Shown here one piece after another: positions 9,726-16,705 of a DNA stretch of 64,000 bases. The notes beneath the pieces were generated by a model. That model had not been told where the DNA came from, made no database searches, and saw only the letters and a program-made list of their open reading frames with translations. Position 1 is the stretch's first letter. Each line of letters starts with the position of its first letter. Source of the stretch: Streptomyces griseus subsp. griseus. GTDB taxonomy: Bacteria > Actinomycetota > Actinomycetes > Streptomycetales > Streptomycetaceae. The position numbers were made by a program, and so were the translations under genes. The stretch is from NCBI RefSeq assembly GCF_003610995.1, contig NZ_CP032543.1, forward strand, positions 2,356,001 to 2,420,000. Direction: 5' to 3'.

Positions 9726-12342
9726 GGAGCTCCAGCAGTCCCGAGCCGCCGATTCCGGCCACCTCGCCCGTCCGGCCCGCCCCGCCTGTTCCGCCTGTTC
9801 CGCCTGTTCCGTCTGTTCCGCTCGACAGGAAGTCCAGGGACAGCAGCAGTCCGGCCGCGCCCGTCGCCAGGTCGGCGGAGCAGCGCCGCAGGGTGGCGCC
9901 CGGGACGAGCAGCCGGTCCTCGTCGGCGATCAGGTGCCAGGTCAAGTTGGTCACGGAGGCCAGGACTTCGGGCCCCGTACGGCCGTCCGGTGACAGCTGG
10001 CCCGCCGCGGCGGCCAGTCCCGCGCGCCCGGTGAACAACCCCGGCTCGCGGACGAACTCCATGGCGCAGCCCGCCCGTACCCCGGGGATCAGGGCGCTCA
10101 GGGCGGGGTGTTCGTGCCGGGCCGTGTACGCCTGGGCCACCAGCGCGACGCCCGAGCTGCCCTGGTTCAGATAGAGCAGATGGCGTCGGCCGTCCCGCAC
10201 CTGGATCGTGCCGTCGTCCATGGTGACCAGATGTCCGGCCTCCCGCTCCAGGGCGGTCCGTGCCGCCTCGCGCAGCCACGACTCACCGGTCAGCGCGTGC
10301 AGTTCCAGGTGGAGCAGGGCGGCTCCGCTCAGCCCGCGCAACAGCCCCGCCGACTCCGGCAGGCGCATCCCGTCCACCGATCCGCCCCGCGCCAGCCGGT
10401 CCAGGTCCCGGGCGGTGCGCAGGGCGGCGTCGACCAGTCCGGTGCCGGGGGCCGTGGGGCCGCCGGCCCGGGCCAGGCGCAGCGCGGCGAGGGCGAGGCC
10501 CGCGCGCCCGTCGAACAGGTCGGCCGACGCGGGCGGCGGCGCGGCGGACATCGCCCGGTCCCACAGCTCCCGGCCCGCCTCGGCGCGGCCGAGCAGCGTG
10601 AGCACCAGGGCCGTGCCGGGCAGCCCGTCGAAGAGACCGCCCGCCTCGGCGGGGTCCCTGCGGTACGCGGCGTCGGCGAGCCAGTCGGTCCACTCGACGG
10701 GGACGGGGGCGCCGGTGCGGTGGAGGGCGTACAGGACACCGGCCGCGCCGTGGGCGAGGTCGGTCCCGCCGGTGGCGAAGAGGCCGGGAGCGCCCGGGAA
10801 GAGGCGGTCCGTCCGCTCGGGGGTGGCCCCGGCGTGGATCCCGGCGAGCAGGCGGGCGCGGATCTCCGCCCAGTCCACGTGCGGCTCGAACAGGGCGGCC
10901 ACCTCGGCCTCGCGCCGCCGTGAGGCGTCCAGGCCGTGCAGCAGGGCGGGCCTGGCCGGACCCGCGTCGGCGGAGAGTCCGTACCTGCGGCGGGCCCAGC
11001 TCTCCAGCGTGAGTGCCTTGGCCCGCTCAAGGCCGGCCATCTCGGTGAGTGGCATCAGCATGGTGAGCCAGGTCGCCCAGAGCGCGTACGCGTCGGCCTC
11101 GGCGCCGGGGGTGCCGGGGGGTGCCTGGAGGCCCTGGGCACCGGCGAGCGGGGTGTCCTGGTCGTCCAGCCCGGTGGCGTACTCGAAGTCGACGAGGGCG
11201 ATACGGCCGTCGGGCCGGACGATGATGTTGGAGGGGTGCAGATCGCCGAAGCGCAGCCCGCGCGCGTGGATCGCGTCCAGCGCCCGGGAGAGCTCGCCCG
11301 TCATCGCCTCGGTCCAGGCGACGTAGGGCGCGAGGTCGTCGGCGGTCACCGCCCCGCGTACGAGGGCGAAGCGGGCGACGATCTCGTCCAGGAGGGTGTG
11401 CCCCTCGATGTGCTCCTCGATCAGGAAGTGGTGCTCCCAGACCGTCCGTACGCCGTACACCCGCGGAACGCAGTCCAGCCCGGCCAGCGCCGTCAGCGCC
11501 CGGTGCTCGCGGTGCAGTCGGGTGACCGCGTCGTCGCCCGCGCCGTCGAGGCCGCAGTGCGGACGGGCCTCCCGCAGCACCACGCGGCGGCCCGTGTCCC
11601 GGTCCTCGGCCAGGTAGATCCCGCCCGCGTTGGAGAACTGGAGGGCCTCGGTGACCGTGTAGGGGAAGGTGTCGTCGCGGGCGGCGGCGCGCGCGGCGAG
11701 GTGCGGGCGCAGGAACGGCGGCACCTCGACCCAGGAGGGCGTGCGGAAGACGACGCCGCGTTCGTCGGGAACCAGGTTCCCGGAGGGGTCGCGCAGGGCG
11801 AGGACCCGGCCGCCCTCGCCGTCGTCGCACCAGCGGGGCACATAGGCGCCGTAGCGCGTGTACACCGGGGCGTCGCCGATGCGCAGGTCGCTGAGGATGT
11901 ACGGGCCGCTGCGCCCGGCGAGGGCCCTGGAGAGTTCGTCGGCCAGGGCCAGGAAGGCCGCTTCGTCGGGCGGGTAGACGGCGATGAACTTGCCCGCGCC
12001 GCTGCGGTTCATGTGCTTGTCCGCCATCAGCGACAACGCCCGCGCGCTGCGCAGGAATTTGAACGGTACGCCGTGGCGCAGACAGATCCGGGCGGTGTCC
12101 CGCAGAGTGGCCTCGGCCTCGTCGGGGACCGTGGAGACATGGATCTTCCAGCCCTGCTCGGCGAGTCGGGTGTGCTCGGGCACCAGGGAGGTCCACAGGC
12201 CCGCGGCCGACCGGCGCCAGCCGGCGGGGGGCGGGTCGGTGTCGAGGCGGTAGCGGGAGTCCGCGTCGGGCAGCCGGTCCGGGGTGTCGTAGTACGTGCG
12301 GTCGGCGAGGCAGTAGAGCTGGGTTTCCTGGACGGCTGGCAC
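9712..12342 (-). CDS. lanKC: Class III lanthipeptide synthetase LanKC
   Basis: 876-aa three-domain enzyme: N-terminal phospho-Ser/Thr lyase (about 1-210; ICLRHGVPFKFLRSARAL, DKHMNRSGAGKFIAVYP), Ser/Thr kinase (about 230-500; FGDLHPSNIIV with Asp367, ALVDFEYATG with Asp385) and C-terminal LanC-like domain. Where class II/IV enzymes carry zinc ligands, this one reads YLNQGSSGVALV and GLFTGRAGLAAA, so the ligands are absent, which defines class III. It should phosphorylate, eliminate and cyclise the peptide encoded at 13959-14117. The GTG start follows AGAGAGAG-rich sequence; upstream codons in frame lack a ribosome site. The C-terminus contains a Gly/Thr run encoded by a 9-bp tandem repeat. It lies downstream of the exporter gene with a 56-bp gap. 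Confidence 0.93.
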   Translation of the reverse strand: MPAVQETQLYCLADRTYYDTPDRLPDADSRYRLDTDPPPAGWRRSAAGLWTSLVPEHTRLAEQGWKIHVSTVPDEAEATLRDTARICLRHGVPFKFLRSARALSLMADKHMNRSGAGKFIAVYPPDEAAFLALADELSRALAGRSGPYILSDLRIGDAPVYTRYGAYVPRWCDDGEGGRVLALRDPSGNLVPDERGVVFRTPSWVEVPPFLRPHLAARAAARDDTFPYTVTEALQFSNAGGIYLAEDRDTGRRVVLREARPHCGLDGAGDDAVTRLHREHRALTALAGLDCVPRVYGVRTVWEHHFLIEEHIEGHTLLDEIVARFALVRGAVTADDLAPYVAWTEAMTGELSRALDAIHARGLRFGDLHPSNIIVRPDGRIALVDFEYATGLDDQDTPLAGAQGLQAPPGTPGAEADAYALWATWLTMLMPLTEMAGLERAKALTLESWARRRYGLSADAGPARPALLHGLDASRRREAEVAALFEPHVDWAEIRARLLAGIHAGATPERTDRLFPGAPGLFATGGTDLAHGAAGVLYALHRTGAPVPVEWTDWLADAAYRRDPAEAGGLFDGLPGTALVLTLLGRAEAGRELWDRAMSAAPPPASADLFDGRAGLALAALRLARAGGPTAPGTGLVDAALRTARDLDRLARGGSVDGMRLPESAGLLRGLSGAALLHLELHALTGESWLREAARTALEREAGHLVTMDDGTIQVRDGRRHLLYLNQGSSGVALVAQAYTARHEHPALSALIPGVRAGCAMEFVREPGLFTGRAGLAAAAGQLSPDGRTGPEVLASVTNLTWHLIADEDRLLVPGATLRRCSADLATGAAGLLLSLDFLSSGTDGTGGTGGTGGAGRTGEVAGIGGSGLLELLTLG
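9785..9820. repeat. 9-bp tandem repeat inside lanKC 3' end
   Basis: Four units of CCTGTTCCG (the last begins TC) in a row. In lanKC they encode a Gly-Gly-Thr-type low-complexity run near the C-terminus, so copy-number change would keep frame. Confidence 0.8.
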
Positions 12343-12398
12343 GCTCGGCTCTCTCTTCTCGAAGGGGGCGAAGGCCTCTCGAAGGGGGTCGGGAGGGG

Positions 12399-13670
12399 TC
12401 AGGTCCCGGGGGTGGCGTGCTTGGCCGCGGGCGCCACCGGCTCGGTCGGCTCCGGCTCGTGGGCCGGAGGCGCCGGTTCCGTACGGGCCGAGGCGGCGAA
12501 GGTGACCACGAGCGCCGACACGGCCAGGACGCACCCGGTCAGGGTGAAGGCCCAGCGGGCGCCGAACGCCATCAGCAGCGCACCACCGGCCAGCGGCCCG
12601 AACGGCTGGACCATGGAGGACAGGAACCCGGCCGCGCTCTGCACCCGGCCCACCTTCTCCTCCGGGGTCACCACCAGCAGCTTCGACAGGAACCCGATGC
12701 TGGCGACCGTCGACAGGAACATGCACAGCGCGCACATCAGCCCGGCCACCAGGGGCCGGCTGAGCCACGCCATCACGCCGGCGGCGGCCACACAGGTCCA
12801 GCAGGTGGCGACGATCAGCACCCGGGAGTGCCGGGCGGGTTTGATCCTCGGCGCGAACAGCGCCCCGGCCAGGGCCCCGGCGGAGACACAGCTGATGACG
12901 AAGCCGCCGCCGATCCCGGAGCGGCCTCCGTCGGAGAAGGCGGTCAGCGCGATGAAGGTGAGGGAGCCGAAGGCGAAGTTCATGCCCAGGCCGAAGATGA
13001 GCAGGACCGTCCGCAGGTAGGGAATCTGCCACAGGAACGTGAGGCCTGCCGTGAGTTCGCGCTTGCTGAACGCGGAGCCCGCCGCCGTCCTGGCCCGCGA
13101 GCGGGTGCGTACGAGAGCCACGCAGACGGTCGACGCGAGCAGGCCGAGCGCCTCGACGGCGAACGGCAGCGCCGGGTGGAGGCCGAAGAGCGCACCCCCG
13201 ACGAGCGGCCCGACCAGCCGGGCCGTCTGGGTGCGCGCCTGGAGCCGTGCGGTGGCGGTGCCCATCTGGTCGGCCGGGACGACCGCGCGCATCAGGCCGA
13301 AGACGGCGGGCGCGTAGACGCTGCTGATCACCGCACCCGCCGCGGCGACGAGCAGGACGAGCGCCATGGGGGCGTGCCCGTACAGGACGGCGATGGTCAG
13401 GGCGGTGACGACGGTCAGGCTGCCGACGTCGCACAGCCTCATCAGCCGGCGGCGTTCGATGCGGTCCGCCATCACCCCGCCGGGCAGCATGGTGATCAGG
13501 ACGGCTCCCACGGACACCGTCCCGACAGCACCGGCCTGCACCGGGGAGCCGGTCTCCTTGAGGACCAGCAGGGGAAGGGCCAGGGCACTCATCTGCCCGC
13601 CGAGGACCGCGAAGAGGCCGCTCAGCCAGAGCAGCCGGAAGTCCCGGTTTTCGCGTAGCGGCTTGGTCAT
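12399..13670 (-). CDS. MFS exporter, probable lanthipeptide or drug efflux
   Basis: 423-aa major facilitator with 12 predicted membrane helices. Near the N-terminus is NRDFRLLWLSGLFAVLGGQM, and between helices 2 and 3 is the family loop GGVMADRIERRRLM. Its sequence type (DHA3-like, related to macrolide efflux proteins) is common beside class III lanthipeptide genes, where it would export or give self-protection against the mature peptide. It lies between the class III precursor and lanKC, all on the minus strand, so the three genes probably form one transcriptional unit. The C-terminal ~35 residues are Pro/Glu/Ala-rich and cytosolic. Substrate is inferred from context. Confidence 0.88.
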   Translation of the reverse strand: MTKPLRENRDFRLLWLSGLFAVLGGQMSALALPLLVLKETGSPVQAGAVGTVSVGAVLITMLPGGVMADRIERRRLMRLCDVGSLTVVTALTIAVLYGHAPMALVLLVAAAGAVISSVYAPAVFGLMRAVVPADQMGTATARLQARTQTARLVGPLVGGALFGLHPALPFAVEALGLLASTVCVALVRTRSRARTAAGSAFSKRELTAGLTFLWQIPYLRTVLLIFGLGMNFAFGSLTFIALTAFSDGGRSGIGGGFVISCVSAGALAGALFAPRIKPARHSRVLIVATCWTCVAAAGVMAWLSRPLVAGLMCALCMFLSTVASIGFLSKLLVVTPEEKVGRVQSAAGFLSSMVQPFGPLAGGALLMAFGARWAFTLTGCVLAVSALVVTFAASARTEPAPPAHEPEPTEPVAPAAKHATPGT

Positions 13671-13720
13671 CGTGGTCTCCCGGTGGTGGGCGGGGGGGTC
13701 GGTCGGTGGTCCGTTCGGCG

Positions 13721-13799
13721 GGGTGGTGTCCCGGGGGTGGTGTCCGGGGGTTCCGGGGGGTGGTGTCCGGGGGTTCCCGGGGGTGGTGTCCGGGGGGGG
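13721..13799. repeat. G-rich tandem repeats between class III precursor and exporter
   Basis: Four copies of GGTGGTGTC start at 13722, 13736, 13759 and 13782, separated by runs of four to six G; the last three have a 23-bp period. On the plus strand this is a dense series of G runs that could form G-quadruplexes. On the coding (minus) strand the mRNA would be C-rich. It sits in the 288-bp spacer between precursor and exporter. Confidence 0.8.
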
Positions 13800-13958
13800 T
13801 GACTTCTCCTGAGGTGCCGTTCGGGTGGGCGGGCGCGGGCCGGAATCGACGGCGGGGCGGCTCCGTCGTGACGGAACCGCCCCACATCACCGGCCGGCCG
13901 GGCGCCACGGCGGGGAGAGCTGTCTCAGCCTCCGTGGCGCCGCCCCGGTGCGGCCCGG

Positions 13959-14117
13959 TCAGTTCTCCATGACGACGCTGAGCACGCTGACGCAGCTGCC
14001 CGGCGCCACGACCTTGTCGACGGACGTCTCCTGGAGGTCCAGCACGGAGTGCGCCTCGACCTCGGCGGACTCGTTCTCGTTGTTCTCGTCGGCGGCGGGC
14101 TTCGTGTTCTCGGACAT
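13959..14117 (-). CDS. Class III lanthipeptide precursor peptide
   Basis: 52-aa peptide. The leader is acidic and Asn/Glu-rich (begins MSENTKPAADENN) and carries LDLQ at residues 26-29, the conserved leader motif recognised by class III LanKC enzymes. The C-terminal part contains VAPGSCVSVLSVVMEN with one Cys (42) and Ser 41, 44 and 47, plus Thr31 and Ser32 just after the motif. The usual labionin pattern Ser-x2-Ser-x(2-5)-Cys is not present, so ring topology is not obvious. GGAG lies seven bases before the ATG. It is first in a minus-strand unit with the exporter and lanKC. Too short for ordinary gene callers; found by reading the minus strand. Confidence 0.85.
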   Translation of the reverse strand: MSENTKPAADENNENESAEVEAHSVLDLQETSVDKVVAPGSCVSVLSVVMEN

Positions 14118-14457
14118 GGTGGTCTCCGTCCACTCGTCACTGCTGGACCCGGAATCCGTGGGATGCGTACCGCGGTCTCCGGTGCGGCGGGCCGGTGCCT
14201 GCCGTTGCCGAGAAAGTTAGGAGCGCCGGCCTCGAAGACGCTTCGGCGCCGGTATGGCGGCGGTATGGGGCCAGCTCGCCGGCCGTGGACCCGTGCGCCG
14301 GGCCCGCCTGGCGGGTCCCCGCCCCCTCCCTGACCTGCGCCCATACCGTCGCCGAAGCATCCGCAGACCGCCGGTGAACCGGTACGTCGCAGCCTGGGCG
14401 GGCGCGCACCGGCCCCTGGAGTACGGGCGCGCCCCGGCCCCGAAGGAGGCGGCCCGT
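14118..14457. promoter_or_regulatory. Divergent control region between class III precursor and radical SAM operon
   Basis: A 340-bp region with no gene, which must hold promoters for both directions. It contains the palindrome CGAAG-ACG-CTTCG (14233-14245), the CGGTATG direct repeat described separately, and one inverted copy (CATACCG) at 14342-14348. AAGGAGG precedes the radical SAM start. Confidence 0.6.
14250..14267 (+). promoter_or_regulatory. SARP-like direct heptamer repeat
   Basis: CGGTATG-GCGG-CGGTATG: two identical heptamers separated by 4 bp, giving an 11-bp period. This is the architecture of known SARP binding sites (direct heptamers on one DNA face). A third copy in opposite orientation lies at 14342-14348. 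A SARP gene is encoded 5 kb away at 7875-9725. Binding is inferred. Confidence 0.45.
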
Positions 14458-15537
14458 ATGGAACTCGCCGAACTCGTCGGACTGCGGCCCTTCCCGGCCG
14501 CCGGTCTGCTGCTCGGCCTCACCCGCCGCTGCCCCCTGCGGTGCGGGCACTGCTCCACCGGGTCGGACCTGACCGTGCGGGAGGAGCCGGACGCGGACCG
14601 GCTCCTGCGTTTCGTCGGCTCGTTCACCTCCGAGAACCGCCCGGACGTCGTCATGCTGACGGGCGGGGAGCCGCTGCTCCTGCCGACGCTCGCCGGCGAG
14701 CTGAGCTTCCTCGCGCGCCGCGCCGGATCGCGTACGGCGGTGCTGAGCGGCATGTTCTTCGCCCGCTCCAAGGAGATCCCGCCCGCGATCCTGCGCGCGA
14801 TCGCCCAGGTCGACCACTTCTCCGCGAGCCTGGACGTGCACCATGAGCGGGAGGTGGCGCGCGCCGACGTGTTCCGGGCGCTGCACCGCATCCGCGAGTC
14901 GGGTGTCTCCGTCAGCTTCCACCTCACGGGGACCGGGGCGGACGATCCGTATCTGGCCGACATCACCCGCGCCATCGACCAGGAGTTCGGCGGCCGGGTG
15001 CCGTCGCTGGTCAACGAGGTGCGGCCGTTCGGCCGGGCCGCCTCCTGGGCCCGGCCCGCACGCGGCGGCCCCGACCCGTCGGCGGCGGCGCCGTGCTCCA
15101 TGGCCGCCTGGCCGGTGGTCGCCTTCGACGGTACGGTGCTGGCCTGCTGCAACCAGGACACGGTGGACCGGCGCCCCGCCCCCGCCCATCTGGACCTCGG
15201 GCACATCGGCTCCGACGACTGGGAGACGGTACGCCGACGGGCCCTGGAATCACCGGTGTTGCGGATGATCCGCACGGTCGGGCCCGCCCATCTGGCCGCC
15301 CGCTCAGGCGCCGCACCCCGGCCGGGCTCCTACTGCGACGGCTGCCGGGCGCTGGGCGGGGACGAGGCGGTGGCGGCCGGGGCCCGGGCGGTGGCGGCCG
15401 GACCGGCGGGCGCGCTGCTGGACCTGGCCGCCGCGCAGCGCGGTGCGCTGGGCGGGCCGGAGGGGGTCGTCCGGCGGCACGGCTGCTCGGCGTACGCCCC
15501 GCTGGTCGGAGCCCGGGGCGCGGGGAGCACCCGGTGA
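14458..15537 (+). CDS. Radical SAM protein with SPASM-like C-terminus, putative RiPP maturase
   Basis: 359-aa enzyme. The 4Fe-4S/SAM motif CPLRCGHC (Cys25, Cys29, Cys32) lies near the N-terminus, followed by the SAM-binding block VVMLTGGEPLLLP. The C-terminal part has a Cys-rich region (PCSMAAWPVVAFDG, LACCNQD, YCDGC) like the SPASM auxiliary-cluster domains of peptide-modifying radical SAM enzymes. Start is set by AAGGAGG ten bases upstream; upstream codons in the same frame have no support. Its last codons overlap the next gene by GTGA, showing translational coupling with the diiron protein and, after it, a small peptide gene. No known RiPP recognition element was identified. Function as a peptide maturase is inferred from domains and operon. 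Confidence 0.85.
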   Translation: MELAELVGLRPFPAAGLLLGLTRRCPLRCGHCSTGSDLTVREEPDADRLLRFVGSFTSENRPDVVMLTGGEPLLLPTLAGELSFLARRAGSRTAVLSGMFFARSKEIPPAILRAIAQVDHFSASLDVHHEREVARADVFRALHRIRESGVSVSFHLTGTGADDPYLADITRAIDQEFGGRVPSLVNEVRPFGRAASWARPARGGPDPSAAAPCSMAAWPVVAFDGTVLACCNQDTVDRRPAPAHLDLGHIGSDDWETVRRRALESPVLRMIRTVGPAHLAARSGAAPRPGSYCDGCRALGGDEAVAAGARAVAAGPAGALLDLAAAQRGALGGPEGVVRRHGCSAYAPLVGARGAGSTR

Positions 15538-16307
15538 GCATCACCTGGACGAGCACCTCCGCATCGACCGCCACAGCCGCGAACACCGCCACCGCGACCG
15601 TCTCGACGCGCCTGCGCACCAAACTCCTGCTCCTGGAACCGGAGTTCCGAGGCGCCACCACCCATATGTGGCGCGCTGAGGGGCTGGTGGACCGCTACCG
15701 GACCTACCTGTCCACCATGCACGCCGTGATCCGGGCCTCCGTACCGCTGATGGAACTGGCCCTGTGGCGCGCCTCCGACGACCCCGGTGACCCGCTGTCG
15801 GAACCGCTGTCCGCCTACCTGGTGGAGCACATCCGCGAGGAGGCCGGGCACGACGCCTGGCTGCTGGAGGATCTGGTCGCGGCGGGCGCGACAGCCGGGG
15901 ACGCGCCCGGCCCGTTGCCACCGCCGGACGTGGCCACCCTCGTCGGCCCCCAGTTCTACTGGATCGAGAACCACCACCCGGTGACCCTGCTCGGCTATAT
16001 CGCGGTGCTGGAGGGGTACGCCCCCGCCCCCGGGCTGACCGACCGCATCGCTTCCCTGACCGGGCTGCCCGCCGCCGCCCTGCGGACCGTACGGGAGCAC
16101 GCGGCACTCGACACGGACCATCTGGACGAGCTGTACGCGCTGCTGGACCGGCTGCCGCTGACCCGGGACCAGGAAGCGGCCGTCGCGGTCAGCGCGCTGC
16201 ACTCCCTCGACGCGCTCACCCGGCTGTTCGTCCGGCTCGGGCGCTCCGCACCGGCGCCGTCGCTGCGGGGAGCCGGACCCACCTCACCGACGGGAGTCAC
16301 CCCATGA
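15534..16307 (+). CDS. Heme-oxygenase-like iron-containing redox enzyme family protein
   Basis: 257-aa all-helical protein of the heme-oxygenase-like diiron oxidase type (TENA/PqqC-like fold). Candidate metal ligands are in LMELALWRA, VEHIREEAGHDAWLL (His, Glu, His) and HAALDTDHLDELY (Asp, His). Such enzymes use a diiron centre to oxidise amino acid or fatty acid-like substrates, including steps in natural product pathways. The GTG start overlaps the radical SAM stop, and the stop overlaps the next ATG, so the three genes are one coupled unit. The first ~25 residues are Thr/Ala-rich. The substrate is unknown; oxidation of the small peptide encoded next is a testable guess. Confidence 0.8.
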   Translation: MSITWTSTSASTATAANTATATVSTRLRTKLLLLEPEFRGATTHMWRAEGLVDRYRTYLSTMHAVIRASVPLMELALWRASDDPGDPLSEPLSAYLVEHIREEAGHDAWLLEDLVAAGATAGDAPGPLPPPDVATLVGPQFYWIENHHPVTLLGYIAVLEGYAPAPGLTDRIASLTGLPAAALRTVREHAALDTDHLDELYALLDRLPLTRDQEAAVAVSALHSLDALTRLFVRLGRSAPAPSLRGAGPTSPTGVTP

Positions 16308-16534
16308 CCGGACCGCCGCAACCACCGCCCACCGATCCCGAACAGCTGCCCACGGAAGCCGTGTTGTACGAGGCGGGGTTCCCCGTGGACCTCCTCACCG
16401 AGGAGCAGCGCCAGGTGCTCGGCGAGCTGTCACCGCAGGAGCTGACCCTGCTGCTGGACGTCAAGAGCCGGCTGGACGCGGTGGGCCCCGAGGTCCAGGC
16501 CCACGGCGAGATCGCGGGTGGCGCGCTGTTCTAG
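16304..16534 (+). CDS. Small peptide coupled to radical SAM enzyme, candidate RiPP precursor
   Basis: 76-aa peptide starting inside the stop of the diiron protein gene (ATGA overlap). The N-terminus is Pro-rich (GPPQPPPTDPEQLP). The rest reads EAVLYEAGFPVDLLTEEQ, then SPQELTLLLDVKSRLDAV and ends HGEIAGGALF. This layout resembles short proteins named, from memory, 'aroma-sacti cluster domain' in actinomycete genomes, which accompany radical SAM genes. It has no Cys, so a thioether sactipeptide cannot arise from it; modification of the C-terminal Gly-Gly-Ala-Leu-Phe tail, or a chaperone/adaptor role, is possible. Two strong hairpins follow the stop codon. Confidence 0.7.
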   Translation: MTGPPQPPPTDPEQLPTEAVLYEAGFPVDLLTEEQRQVLGELSPQELTLLLDVKSRLDAVGPEVQAHGEIAGGALF

Positions 16535-16542
16535 GGGCTTCC

Positions 16543-16578
16543 GTCCGGATCGGCCCGCGAGCCCGGCCTGATCCGGAC
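16543..16578 (+). terminator. Inverted repeat after the radical SAM operon
   Basis: GTCCGGATC (16543-16551) and GATCCGGAC (16570-16578) form a perfect 9-bp outer stem, with further GGCC pairing inside. It begins nine bases after the stop of the small peptide gene and precedes a second, longer hairpin. Confidence 0.7.
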
Positions 16579-16595
16579 GAGAGGCCCGGCCCGCG

Positions 16596-16642
16596 CCGGG
16601 GGCGCCCGCGCCAGGACGGGGGTCCGGCGCGGGCGCCCCCGG
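16596..16642 (+). terminator. Strong 17-bp hairpin terminator
   Basis: Perfect 17-bp stem between 16596-16612 and 16626-16642 with a 13-base loop that can pair further (GGAC/GTCC). Two hairpins in tandem separate the radical SAM operon from the cyclase operon. No T run follows, as usual in Streptomyces. Confidence 0.8.
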
Positions 16643-16705
16643 GACCGGATCAGCCACCGCCCCCTCTTCCGGGGCGAGTTGGACCAGGAGAGTTGAGGAC
16701 CCGCC

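Noticed and set aside
12343..14133. N-terminal extension of lanKC through the exporter region in the same frame
   Set aside because: The extension is antisense-like or out-of-frame translation of the MFS gene; the LanKC lyase domain begins right after GTG 12342.
14221..14457. Upstream extension of the radical SAM protein to an earlier ATG at 14254
   Set aside because: The extension is Arg/Pro-rich, covers the divergent control region, and the strong AAGGAGG sits before ATG 14458.
16304..16534. Calling the 76-aa peptide a sactipeptide precursor
   Set aside because: It has no cysteine, so a sulfur-to-alpha-carbon link cannot form within it; it is kept only as a candidate RiPP substrate or adaptor.
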